Positions 53,601-63,899 of a DNA stretch of 64,000 nucleotides are shown one piece after another. The translations under genes were made by a program, and so were the position numbers. Each line of letters opens with the position of its first letter. Positions within the stretch are counted from its first letter, which is position 1. The notes beneath the pieces are model-generated. The model had not been told where the DNA came from, ran no database searches, and was given only the letters and a program-made list of their open reading frames with translations. The stretch comes from Callorhinus ursinus (taxonomy: Eukaryota > Chordata > Mammalia > Carnivora > Otariidae): contig NW_020312867.1 of assembly GCF_003265705.1 (NCBI RefSeq), positions 2,879,307 through 2,943,306 on the forward strand, written 5' to 3'.

Positions 53601-56600
53601 CGGGACTCCAGGATCATGACCTGAGCCGAAGGCAGTCACTTAACCGACTGAGCCACCCAGGCGCCCTGATTTATGTATTTTAGAGAGAGCACGCATGCGT
53701 GAGTAGGGGGAAGGGCAGAAGAGGGAGAGAGAATCCTCAAGCAGACTGCCTGCTGAGCACAGAGGCCAATGCAGGGCTTAATCCGAGGACCCTGATATCA
53801 TGACTTGAGCTGAAATCCAGAGCTGGGCGCTCAACCAACTGAGCCACCCAGGTGCCCCATGGAGCTTCATTTTGGACAGGCTGTTAGTGGTTCCAGACAG
53901 AGATTACTAGCAGGACTCAGAAATGTTACTCTGGGACTCACCTAATAAGCTAGGGCTGGAGAATAGCTGAGACTCATTTTGAGTCTCTGCCGATAAAAGT
54001 GCTTAGTGATATGATATAGGGAAATACAAGGAAAAGAGGAAATAAGGGATGAGAGAGAGAAAAGAGCTAACTGGGCCCCTGCCTTCCAAGGGTCACACAC
54101 TAAGTAGCAAGTGAAGTCACAGAAACAAAGGCCTTCAAACGTCTGGTGGTCAAGGGGGAGGGCTCAGGAAAGGACTGGAGGAGCTCAAACTGAGCTTTAA
54201 AGATGGGCATACATGGGCGCCTGGGTGGCTCAGATGGTTAAGCATCTGCCTTTGGCTCAGGTCATGATCCCGGGGTCCTAGGATCGAGTCCCACATCAGG
54301 CTCCTTGCTCTGCCGGGAATCTGCTTCTCCCTCTCCCTCTGCCTCTCCCCCTCCCCCTGCTTGTTCTCTGTCTCTCTCGTCAATGAATAAAATCGTTAAG
54401 AAAAAAAAAAGGGGGGCATACATCCAGGGATGCCTGGGTGGCTCAGTCATTAAGCATCTGCCTTCGGCTCAGGTCATGATCCCAGGGTCCTGGGATCGAG
54501 CCCCGCACAGGGCTCCGTGCGCCACAGGAAGCCTGTCCCTCCCTCGCCGTCTATCAAATAAATAAATAAAATCTTAAAAAAAAAAAAAAAGATGGGCATA
54601 AATCCTGTATTGTAAATGGGGGAGAGAATTACACAGATGTATAGACAAAGAAATGAACGTGGATTGGGGGTGGGGGAAAAACCTTACAAAGACTCTCCAA
54701 TGCACTTTTAAAACTCTATCCTAAAAAATTCAGAATTTTAACAAAATAACGAACCTCTAACAAATACTCTGATTTCAGAGCTGGGAGGCTACATGACAAC
54801 AGTAAGGTATGACCCTGCTTTCAAGGATCAGTGGGAATTCATTTCAGGTTTTAAAAAATTTTAACAAGCATTCACTGAACACCTATTAATCATTATGCCA
54901 GGCTCTATGAGAGACAGAGAGGCAAGAATAGATGACACAAAACCTCTGCAGAGCAGAACCACCACTCAGTTCTCAGGCAAATTATAAATAATGAGAATGG
55001 AGAAAATGGTTTTATCTTAATATGCCCTCACTGTCACCACACCAGAAATGAAGAGAAGCCAAGGTGGAGCCCAGACAGAGGGTAGTTAAGGCAGAAAGTG
55101 GAGAGAAGAGGGTCACCAGAATGGAGCACCAGAGCAGTCCTGCCCTAAGCCCAGGCAACTGGGTCAGACAGATGGAAGAGAGGGAGTGTGTGTGGAAAAA
55201 TCAATGTCCTTGGGCCCTTTCCAAGAGCAAGGGAAAAGGTGCCAACCAAAGGAGGGAAGAGATTTGTTTGGAGTGAGAGAAACTGGCTCTGGCAGGACAG
55301 CAGGGGACCGAACCCCAGGAAACAGGCAGTCCTGAGAACGCAGCACTATGGGTGAGCCACTCCAAGGTGAATTCACTCCCAAATACCTCCTTTCCTGTTT
55401 TTTCAACAGCGATTTTTAGCACTCTTTGTAAAGCTAATCATATGACTGCAGTGAACCATTTATGGAGTGCAATATGACGTACTAAGCACTACATTTAGGA
55501 ATTTACTTGCATTATTTAGTTCACACATCCATCTTATGAGGAGGGCACTTTTAGTGCCCCCTTTTAATGATGAGAGAATGGAAGCTTAGAGAGATGAGCC
55601 CAAAATTATGTAGCTTGAAAGTGGCAGAGCTGGAACTTGAATCCAGAGCTTTTTACAGTTAAAAGAAAAAAAGAAAAAAGAGATCTCTAAGCAGCTTAAC
55701 TCATCTGCCACAGTGGGAAGGATACTAAACTAACTCTGGTCTTTGTTATATTATTCCTAGATTGGGTGATTTCAGAGAAATCTCTTAGGAATCAGCAAGA
55801 TGAGATGGGGGCAAGGGGTCTGAATCAGTGTTCTTCTCTCCTAGAAAAGTGGCCTTGGGAAGATGAGAGACTCCCTCTTGTCTTTAGACTGCCTTCCCCC
55901 TTTCTCTGACCTTTCCTCGTTTGCCTTTTCTTTCACAGAAAGCTCAAATGGGATGACCAACATTCCAGAAGAGTATCTATACACTTCCTCCAACTGGGGA
56001 AGACCTTATGAACCCAGGTCCTGTGTCTCCTCACCATCACTCAGAACTCATCACATGTGCACTCCCATCAAGGTTAGGCAGAGCATAACATAAACTCTTA
56101 CTCCTTTCCTTGGACAAATGTTTTGCTCAGTATCACAAATCAAAAACCTTTTTAGTTAGAAGAGAAGACTGTATATTCCTTTTGGGTTATCTTCTGAGAA
56201 AATAAGGAACTCAAATGAATTTGAAATCTGTTTCACCCTTTTCACCCTAGAGTGACGAAATAAGAGATGTGTTCACCCCTAAAACAACCAATGTGATGTT
56301 CCATGGTTAAGGATCACAGTTCCTGTGTGGGGGGGAAAAAAAAAGCTCACAAGCTTGCCTGTCCATTTCCCACTGTAGCTTACCCACAATTCCTATCGAG
56401 ACAACTCCTACACATCCTTTTTTTTTTTTTAAGATTTTATTTATTTATTTGACACAGAGAGAGAGAGCAAGCGCGAGCAGGAATACAAGCAGAGAGAGTG
56501 GGAGAGGGAGAAGCAGGCCTCCCGCCGAGCAGGGAGCCCGATGCTGGGTTCCAACCCAGGACCCTGGGATCATGACCTGAGCCGAAGGCAGATGCTTAAC

Positions 56601-59306
56601 AACTGAGCCACCCAAGCGCCCCTCCTACACATCCTTTTAATTCAGTCTGGTAGGCATGTGGACTCGTCACTTTCAGTTGCTTGTTAACAAGCTGAGCCAA
56701 GACCAGGGGTAGGTGTCAATTGTGCTGCCACTGGCCATGGAAACAGTAAAAAGTGGAGGGCCTAACCTTCTACTTTCTCACTGCTTTTAAAAAGTAGGGA
56801 TATGGGGGCGCCTGGGTGGCTCAGTCGTTAAGTGTCTGCCTCCTGGGATCAAGCCCCGCATCGGGCTCCCTGCTCAGCGGGAAGCCTGCTTCTCCCTCTC
56901 CCACTCCCCCTGCTTGTGTTCCCTCTCTCACTGTGTCTCTCTCTGTCAAATTAAAAAAAAAAAATCTTTAAAAAGGGATCCGAAATAACTTCTGTCAAAG
57001 CCAAGATTCAAGACATCTAGCATAGTGTCAGTCATAAGGGAGTGGTCATCGAGTACAGAAGTTCCTCTACTTTCCAAATTTCCACTGGTACAAAGGTCAT
57101 GCCAGAACTAGATGCCTGCCACCAACAGGCAATGCAGTAGCCTCTTGCATGAGATCCCTCTGGACCCATAAATGAACAGACTGGCCCAGTCCAGTATCTG
57201 GAAACATAACATATCTAAGCTAAGATGCTCCCAGGCCTGCTGAACTGAGGAGTGCTGCACCAGACCCAGGAGTGCCATCATGGGGCTACTTTTTTGCCTT
57301 TTTAATTTCTCTCACACAACACACACAGTCATCTTTAAAAAATAAACAAAACAAAACAAAACTATATACATATAGAGATATATACTATACATATATATAC
57401 TTATTATATCTATCTATATATATCCTCCAACTTAGCAATGGCCTTTTCCATAAAAAAGAAACAAAATCTCTATTTGAAATGACATCATGAAAATGGAACA
57501 TACCCAAGACTTACCCTGCTATTCCCAAGAAACCCCGCAATGGTAAGACTCCCCAGATGACACCTAGGACCACAGCAATGATCTGTCGGAACCAGTAGAT
57601 CACATCTAAAAATTCATCCTGTAGAAAGAAAGAGAATGCATGCATTATCTGCGGTGGGTGCCACATGCGAGCCTCTGTAACAGGTGAGGAATAAAAAAGC
57701 TTTCTGCCATAAACACATCTTCCAGAGAAATTTCTCCAAGAGCAATAGTATGTAGTTTTCTTATCTCCACGTTTTATACTAAAACGTGGTTTAAAAACAA
57801 AAACGACATACTTAGTTCTCTTAAGTGATGACTTCTGGGCCTGTGTGCTAAGTAAAAATTTTAGAAAAATTTACTTTTTTTAGAAGCTTCAAAAATGAAA
57901 TGGCCTGTGATGAAATGCCTGTGATAGTAACTGTGCTACTGGCCACAGAACACTCTTGTCTGACCCTCAGAGAAGAGATCTAGACAGACTATGCATAGGC
58001 AGAAGGGCTATTAACCGACTCAGCACCATCTTCCTGCACACTGAATTTGGACTAAGTCACAAAGAAGAAAGGAATTAGAAACAAAAGTGCTGAAGGCTGG
58101 TCCCAGCATATCTGATTTTCATACAAGGACATTAAAGACTCAGGTTTCTGACCTGCCCCAGATTGCAGAAACCAGTCCTTGTACAAGAATGAAAGAAAGA
58201 AATGACACAGCAGATCAGAAAGGTTTTACAAGAACTGGGCAGGGCTGGGGGCAGGACAAGGGCACCTTCAGGAAGTACCTCCCATTCCCCACCCCCCACC
58301 CCCTCGCCTTAAAGGAACTCCAGGAAGGAGAACCCACTTAATCGGTCCAGAAAAACAAGGGAAAAACTGCAAGTAACATTCTTTTCAGGCCAACTGGAAT
58401 CAAGCTGTCTGTTTTGGTCCCTTCCAGATCATGAAGCAGAGTTGGGGAGTGCCTACACCCAGATCTTCTGAAATTGTGTGACCAGTGAAAACATCTTGAA
58501 GCCCCAACCGTTTCTCACAAACATTTGGTGGCTTCCCCCTCTCCCTCCCTCTCTCACACACCTCTGAGGTGGTCTCGGTCTCCCCTCTCGCAATTATTAA
58601 GGCATTTGGTATTTCTCATTCAATAAAAAAGCAATGGCAGCTCACCGTTAGTGAGCCTCATCACGTGCTCAACGCTTTCCTGCACCACGGTACCCCACTT
58701 CAGAGCTGTTCTGAGAATTCAGTGAGATAATGCGTGGAGAGAGCACCCGGCAGAGTCTTCAGTGGAAGACTGTTACCGTTCCTGTTCGTGCTAACGACGG
58801 TATTAAGTAGTTAGTTCGGAAAAGACAAGTCACTTACTGAAAATCCTACTGGCAGTAAAAGGCGGAGGTCGAATTCAGCTCACTCTCGCCGTTCAGGCAC
58901 ACGCCCTGCCCGCGGGTGCCAACTCCCGTGCCCCCTTCTCGCTGCTTCCCGCGTGACCCAGGCGGCTTCACGCTTAGGCCACTCCGCGGTGAGCTCCGAG
59001 CCCGGCTATCAGGCCCGCCGGGCCCGCCAAGTTCGTCCCGACACCTTTGTGCCACCCGCACCCCTCCCACACCTCCCCAATCCAAACACTCGGCCGCGCC
59101 CAGGCCGGGCAGGGGCAGGCTCGAGCCTGTCCATTCGTCCCCGGGTCCCAGCCGGCTCCTCTAACCTGCGCCCTCGCCAGGTCCCACCGCACCTTGTCCT
59201 CCCAGGCCGCGTCGCTCCGCAGCACCTTGCTCCAGACAGAGACTTTAAGGGCCCCGTTGGCCAGCTGCGGCTGAGGCGGCTCCTCCTTTCGCCGCCCGCC
59301 GCTCAT
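50575..59306 (-). CDS. RAB5IF: RAB5IF (C20orf24 / RCAF1 / OPTI), complete, four coding exons
   Basis: Minus-strand CDS: 59306-59193, 57618-57515, 51997-51868, 50616-50575, giving 129 residues, the length I recall for the human protein. The start is MSGGRRKEEPP inside a CpG island. Three hydrophobic segments are at about residues 50-65, 68-88 and 108-126, with an acidic loop QIDEEEYGG at 91-99 and a terminal IHYD. This small EMC6-like protein was first named for binding RAB5. It is now known as OPTI, partner of TMCO1 in the GEL complex of the ER multipass translocon, and as RCAF1 in respiratory supercomplex assembly. All introns are GT-AG and phases join exactly. Its neighbours match human synteny, where it lies between SLA2 and TGIF2. 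Confidence 0.96.
50978..51620 (-). mobile_element. L1M-type 3' fragment, antisense (51100-51620), preceded by a MER20-like scrap
   Basis: 'tagtatattcacagagttgt', 'gcaaccactaatctactttt', 'tggatttgcctattctggac' and 'ttcctttttatggtcgaata' are typical antisense L1M sequence. The scrap at 50978-51080 reads 'agcagaggttctcaaaactg'. It lies in RAB5IF intron 3. Confidence 0.7.
51868..51997 (-). CDS. RAB5IF: RAB5IF coding exon 3
   Basis: 130 nt between minus-strand 'cctccag' and 'gtatgt'. It encodes FCLINAGVLYLYFSNYL, the acidic loop and TKEGFMTSFALFM. Confidence 0.95.
52000..52974. other. RAB5IF intron 2, no element recognised
   Basis: Unique-looking sequence upstream (on the minus strand) of RAB5IF exon 3. 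No alternative exon can be supported. Confidence 0.5.
52975..53085 (-). repeat. Short, older CAN SINE (-)
   Basis: 'aagtaatctctatacccaac', 'aaccctgagaccaagagtcg' and 'ctgggccagccaggcatccc'. Flanked by 'gaagtctagttt' (52955 and 53088). Confidence 0.87.
53445..53862 (-). repeat. Nested CAN SINEs (-): young copy inside an older one
   Basis: The inner copy at about 53472-53666 is flanked by 'ctgatttatgtatttta' (53455 and 53666). The outer, more diverged copy continues to 53862. Confidence 0.9.
54212..54590 (+). repeat. Two CAN SINEs (+): 54212-54403 and 54428-54590
   Basis: 'gatgggcata' occurs before the first copy and after the second, with 'gggcatacat' between them, so the second probably inserted beside the first. 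On the RAB5IF transcript both are antisense. Confidence 0.9.
54600..56400. other. RAB5IF intron 2 stretch with a MIR relic
   Basis: MIR-like at about 55470-55650 ('ttatgaggagggcactttta', 'gtggcagagctggaacttga'). No exon supported. Confidence 0.55.
56421..56625 (-). repeat. CAN SINE (-)
   Basis: Flanked by 'ctcctacacatcctttt' (56404 and 56622). Confidence 0.93.
56806..56975 (+). repeat. CAN SINE (+), head shortened
   Basis: Complete tail. The 'ggctcaggtcatgatcccag' segment is missing after 'gtctgcctcctgggatc'. Confidence 0.9.
57355..57427 (+). repeat. AT-rich microsatellite
   Basis: (TATA/TATC)-type units. It ends about 90 bp from the RAB5IF exon 2 donor. Confidence 0.8.
57515..57618 (-). 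CDS. RAB5IF: RAB5IF coding exon 2
   Basis: 104 nt between minus-strand acceptor 'tttctacag' and donor 'gtaagt'. It encodes DEFLDVIYWFRQ followed by the first hydrophobic segment IIAVVLGVIWGVLPL and GFLGIA. Confidence 0.95.
57619..58840. other. RAB5IF intron 1 outside the CpG island
   Basis: No SINE. MIR-like words at about 58645-58790 ('cagctcaccgttagtgagcc', 'cagtgagataatgcgtgga'). No exon seen. Confidence 0.5.
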
Positions 59307-59810
59307 CCTCCCGTCGCGCCGCCCGGGCCGGGCCTGGGGCGCGCGGGCCAGGCCAAAAGGTGTCGGGCTCTGGAGTCGCGCGTCACGGCGCGCCGGGCGG
59401 CGGCGGCGACAGCGACAGAATCAGTGGTCAGGTTCGGTAGCGCGCTGCTGCTGCCTTCACTCGGCCAAAACGCCGGCTCGGCTCGCTCTCTAGCTCAGCC
59501 GAGACCTGGCGCTGCGGAGGGAGGAGCAACGCAGCGCAGCGCAGCGCGTCCTCCCGCCGACGAACCCACGCAGCCAATCGACAGCCGTGCAGCCATCCGA
59601 GGGAAAGCGCAGTCGTCCCCTCGGCGCAAGCGCTCTACGCGTGACGGAAGTGACGGCAAGTTTCCGCCAGGCGCACGGTAGGGTGAGTGGGAAGGGACAA
59701 TCTAGGTGGGGATGGTGACGCGAGCGCGAGGAGGCGCTGTGGGGACTGGAGAACGGCGTCAGAGAGCCGAGGTTAGACTTGAGCGTCGCTCAGCCCTCCA
59801 CGGTTCGTCC
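58840..59810 (-). promoter_or_regulatory. RAB5IF: CpG island and RAB5IF promoter
   Basis: The only strongly GC- and CpG-rich stretch of the window, covering RAB5IF exon 1. No TATA box is evident. Visible motifs are an inverted CCAAT (CCAAT on + at 59574-59578), GC-rich GGGCGG-like runs near 59391-59405, two GTGACGG copies (59641-59647, 59650-59656) around an ETS-like GGAAGTG, and TTTCCGCC at 59661-59668. This suggests a housekeeping-type dispersed start at about 59.35-59.65 kb. The exact start site is inferred. Confidence 0.85.
59193..59306 (-). CDS. RAB5IF: RAB5IF coding exon 1
   Basis: 114 nt encoding the 38-residue soluble N-terminus from MSGGRRKEE to AAWEDK. The donor on the minus strand is 'gtgcgg', leaving phase 0. 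The open frame continues into the intron, but this is not homologous sequence. Confidence 0.95.
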
Positions 59811-60195
59811 GCTAGAGCCGTGGGGTAGAACGGGGCCCTGTTTTTCCGCGTCCTTCGAAGCCCAAAACTGGCTCCCCGGAAGTCCCCAGCGGCTCCCTCA
59901 GGATTGAGCGCTTGGTCATTTTCTCCCCTAACCCCTGCAAGTTCCGTAGGACCCTGTTGAGGATGTAAACTGTTTTCTGTATCAATTTAGTGTCTCATCT
60001 TGGCCCAGTATACTCTTTTGGCAAATATGAGACCTGAGATCCAAAGAGGGGAAAAGATTTTCTAAGGCTATATGGCAAGTTGGAACCGGTTGAGAACTCC
60101 TGAGGCAGGGGTTGGGGTGGGGGGAGTGCAGAAAGTACTTTATTAGCTATCAGAATATCTGAATATTCATCTACTGTGTCCTCGCTGTGTGCTAG

Positions 60196-60375
60196 GACAG
60201 TGGTTCACAACGTCTGTGTCTGGACCACCAGCAGCCACATCACCTAGGAACTTGATTAGAGATGCAGATTCTCGGACCCCATCCCAGAACTGCCAAATCA
60301 GAAATTGTGGGAGTGTGGCCCATAATCAGCATTTTAGTAAGCCCTCCAGGTGGTGCCTTGTGCATTGTACTGTGA
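60196..60375 (+). mobile_element. MER20 relic (+)
   Basis: Covers nearly the full MER20 length in order, from 'cagtggttcacaacg' to 'taagccctccaggtggtg'. Confidence 0.75.
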
Positions 60376-60499
60376 AATAAGTTGAGACCAAGACCCTTCT
60401 GTGTGGTGGGTTTATAGAGGCTAACTTGTCTGGAATCATTCAGCTAGTACCTGGGTCTGTCTGACTCCAAAATCTTTACTCTTAACCTTAAGTTGTTAG

Positions 60500-60697
60500 T
60501 CTTTTTTTTTTTTTTTTTGAGATTTTATTTATTTATTTGAAAGAGAGAGTGAGTGAGAGAGAGTGTGAGCAGGGGGAGGGGGAGAAGCAGACTCTTGCTG
60601 ATCAGGGAGCCTGATGCAGGGCTCCATCCCAGGACCCCAGGATCATGACCTGAGCCAAAGGCAGTTGGCCAACCAACTGAGCCACCAGGTGCCCCTA
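60500..60697 (-). repeat. CAN SINE (-)
   Basis: Reverse copy with a long T-run tail. Flanked by '(t/c)tt(g/t)ttagtctt' words (60492 and 60700). Confidence 0.9.
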
Positions 60698-61584
60698 AGC
60701 TTTTAGTCTTAAAGAATATTAGTGAGGTCAGAATATCCTTTGTATACCTGTCAACATTGACCTGTATTTCTCCCCCTAGGCAAGCAACAATCTCCTAGGG
60801 AGCTTTTTCAGAATTCCATAGCTGGTGTTTTCAACCACAGCTCAATTCCAAGATCCTCTTTCAATAGGTTGAGTGAAGCTGGACCCCAAAAGATGACATA
60901 CACAGCAACAGACATTACTATGTCTGGACCTGGTGGGAGGGACATATACCTAACATGGGTCCATGTCTTTTAGTCCTCCAACTTTCACATGGATCTTGTT
61001 CTTTTTCAGCCCTGCCTTTTTTAAAAAATTTTTTATTGTTATGTTAATCACCATATATTACATCATTAGTTTTTGATGTAGTGTTCCACGATTCATTGTT
61101 TGTTCATAACACCCAGTGCTCCATGCAGAATGTGCCCTCTTCAATACCCATCACCGGGCTGACCCATCCCCCACACTCCTCCCCTCTAGAACCCTGTTTG
61201 TTTTTCAGAGTCCATCATCTCTCATGGTTCGTCTCCCCCTCTGACTTACTCCCCTTCATTCTTCCTCTCCTGCTATCTTTTCTTTTTCTTTTTTCTTAAC
61301 ATATGTTGCGTTGTTTCAGAAGTACAGATCTGTGATTCACCAGTCTTGCACAATTCACAGCACTCACCGTAGCACATACCCTCCCCAATGTCTATCACCC
61401 AGCCACCCCATCCCTCCCACCCCCAACCACTCCAGTAACACTCAGTTTGTTTCCTGAGATTAAGAATTCCTCATATCAGTGAGGTCATATGATACATGTC
61501 TTTCTCTGATTGACTTATTTCACTCAGCATAACACACTCCAGTTCCATCCACGTCGTTGCAAATGGCAAGATCTCATTCCTTTT

Positions 61585-61644
61585 TCTTTTTTAAAGGTTT
61601 TTATTTATTTATTGAGAGAGATAATGATAGAGAGAGAGCATGAG
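61585..61644 (-). repeat. CAN SINE fragment (-), cut by the gap
   Basis: Tail and start of the CT-rich body in reverse ('tttatttatttattgagaga', 'agagagagcatgag'), then Ns. Confidence 0.8.
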
Positions 61645-61744
61645 NNNNNNNNNNNNNNNNNNNNNNNNNNNNNNNNNNNNNNNNNNNNNNNNNNNNNNNN
61701 NNNNNNNNNNNNNNNNNNNNNNNNNNNNNNNNNNNNNNNNNNNN
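61645..61744. other. Assembly gap, 100 Ns
   Basis: Exactly 100 N, the usual placeholder for a gap of unknown size. Flanked by a 104-bp identical duplication. Confidence 0.98.
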
Positions 61745-62072
61745 GAGGTCATATGATACATGTCTTTCTCTGATTGACTTATTTCACTCAGCATAACACA
61801 CTCCAGTTCCATCCACGTCGTTGCAAATGGCAAGATCTCATTCCTTTTGATGGCTGCGTAATATTCCATTGTGTATATATACCACATCTTCTTTAACCAT
61901 TCATCTGTCAATGGACATCTTGGCTCTTTCCACAGTTTGGCTATTGTGGACATTTCAGCCCTGCCTTTTTTCTGAACCTTGTTCCCTCCCATAGGCAAAA
62001 CTGTGGTTAAAGCCTAACCAGCTGACTCCAGTTTGGAAGTGTACCATTGGTATAAAACCTCTTTTACGTTTG

Positions 62073-62272
62073 GGGCCTCTGGGTGGCTCAGATGGTTGGG
62101 TGTCTGCCTTCGGCTCAGGTCATGATCTCAGGGTCCTAGGATTGAGCCCCGCATCGGGCTCCCGGCTCAGTGGGGAGCCTGCTTCTTCCTCTCCCTCTGC
62201 CTGCCACTCCCCCTGCTTGTGCCCTCTCTCTGTCAAATAAATAAATCTTAAAAAACAAAACAAAACACGTCT
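62073..62272 (+). repeat. CAN SINE (+)
   Basis: Full copy with 'gggcctctgggtggctcag' head. 'ctcttttacg' and 'gtcttttacag' flank it. Confidence 0.9.
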
Positions 62273-62584
62273 TTTACAGATTCCCTGGGGGCATGCAGTG
62301 CTGGAGACAAACTATCATTCATTCTGTCATAGATTGTTGGAAGAATACCTCATCCAAGGTCCAAGACAGAAAAGGTAAGTTTTCAGTCTACTGGGCCTGG
62401 TAGCAAAGGATTGTGATGGGGAGTTTGATCTGGAGGGTTAGGAAAGATGGAGCTCTGAAGGAAGAGTAGGAGTTAAGGGGAAGAGGGAAAGAAAGAGAGC
62501 ATTCCAGGAGTTGAAACCCTGTCAGCCACTGGTAGGGAATAAAGCCACAAGTTGGGTAGGAGTGGGAGGGGCATGCTGAAGAAT

Positions 62585-63415
62585 TTGTTTTTGTTTTTTC
62601 CGGTTTTATTGAAATATAATTGACATACATCACTGTAAAGTTTAAGGCCTACCTCTTGGTGGTTTGATTTACATATATTGTGAAATGATCACAACAATAG
62701 ATACAGCTAATTCCGTCTTCTTATGTAGATGCAATGAAAAGAAGAAAAAAATTTTCTTTGTGATGAGAACGCTTAGGATTTATTCTTTTAGCAATTTTCC
62801 AATGTGTCAGTACAGCATTGTTAGCTATTGTCCTCATGTCTACCTTACATCCTTACTATTTATTCATCTCAACTGGAAGTTTGTATCTTTTAACGACTAC
62901 CTTCCTCCGTCTCCCCCTCCCCCATCACCCACCTCTGGTAACCACAAGTCTGATCTCTTTTTCTGAGTCTGTTTTTTAAGATTACACACGTAAGTGAGAT
63001 CATAAAGTATTTGTCTTTCTCCAACTGACTTATTTTACTCAGCATAAACCTCCAAGGTCCATACATGTTGTCACAAATGGTAGGATTTCCTCATTTTTTG
63101 TGGCTGAGTAATATTCCATGGTGTATATACCACAACTTCTTTATCCATTCATTCATTGGTGGACATTTAGGTTGTTTCCATGCCTTGGTTCTTGTAAATA
63201 ATGCTGCTATGAACATGGGGTACAGATATCTTTTCAAGTTAGTGTTTTCATTTCCTTATTTCTTAGTGTTATATATTCCCAAAAGTGGAATTGCTGGTTC
63301 ATAGAGTATTTCTATTTTTAATTTTTTGAGGATCCTCCATATTGTTTTCCATAGTGGCAGCACCAATTTATATTCCCACCAACAGTGCACAAGGATTCCC
63401 TTTTCTCTACATCCA
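62585..63415 (-). mobile_element. Older L1 3' fragment, antisense
   Basis: Begins with the antisense L1 3' end ('tattgaaatataattgacat') and runs into the ORF2 C-terminal region ('gtggctgagtaatattccat', 'aagtggaattgctggttcat', 'ttcccaccaacagtgcacaa'). More diverged than the L1 at 61 kb. Residues like [20 protein letters not shown] read on the minus strand. Confidence 0.82.
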
Positions 63416-63671
63416 TAGATGTGAGACCAGACCCCCCTTGTCTTTTTGATGATGGCCCTGAAGAAATTATTTTTGTCCGAAGGGTGGAGGAAGCCACAGA
63501 AGGGATTTGAGCAGGGGTACTTCACTTTTCAGGTTTGCATCTTAGCAAGGTCATTCTGGCTGCGATCAGAGTGGGAGACTAGTTTAAAGACTGTTAAAGT
63601 CACTCAGGAGATATGGGGGGGCACTGACGATGGAGACAATTGGAATAAAACAGTAAATTCTTTATTTTTTT

Positions 63672-63832
63672 TTTAAAAAGGCTTTATTAATTTGACAGAG
63701 AGAGGACAAGTAGAGTGGCAGGTAGAAAGAGAGAGAGAAGCAGGCTCCCTGCTGAGCATCAGGGCAGGGTCCTGGGATCATGATGTGAGCCGAAGGCAGA
63801 CGCCTAACCAACTGAGCCATCCAGGTGCCCCT
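63672..63832 (-). repeat. CAN SINE (-), internally shortened
   Basis: Reverse copy with 'atgtgagccgaaggcagacg' and 'gagccatccaggtgcccc'. The body around 63760 is deleted. Confidence 0.88.
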
Positions 63833-63899
63833 AAATTATTTTTTAAACTTAATTTTTTTTTACTTGCTGTAAAGTATACATAACAAAATTTACATTTTT

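Larger units (their letters stand above)
59811..61000. other. Spacer beyond the RAB5IF promoter
   Basis: No gene seen. Contains a MER20 relic (+) at about 60196-60375 ('gacagtggttcacaacgtct', 'taagccctccaggtggtgc') and a reverse CAN SINE at 60500-60697. In human the next gene on this side is TGIF2. Confidence 0.6.
61023..61952 (-). mobile_element. Young 5'-truncated L1, antisense, carrying an assembly gap
   Basis: Minus strand reads the C-terminal part of L1 ORF2 (from about 61950 downward) and then the 3'UTR and A-rich end at 61023. A perfect 19-bp target duplication flanks it (61004-61022 and 61953-61971), A-rich in the L1 sense as expected for L1 endonuclease. ORF2 residues such as MWYIYTMEYYAAIKRNEI are legible from the minus strand of 61745-61930. 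Interrupted by a SINE fragment and 100 Ns. Confidence 0.88.

Noticed and set aside
58953..59681. 242-codon + strand open frame opposite RAB5IF exon 1
   Set aside because: It lies wholly in the CpG island, where GC-rich sequence lacks stop codons by composition. The translation is low-complexity Arg/Pro/Ala with no motif, and the minus strand holds a proven exon.
61609..61998. 129-codon minus-strand frame with MWYIYTMEYYAAIKRNEI-like residues
   Set aside because: This is the C-terminal part of L1 ORF2 read through the N gap, not a host gene.
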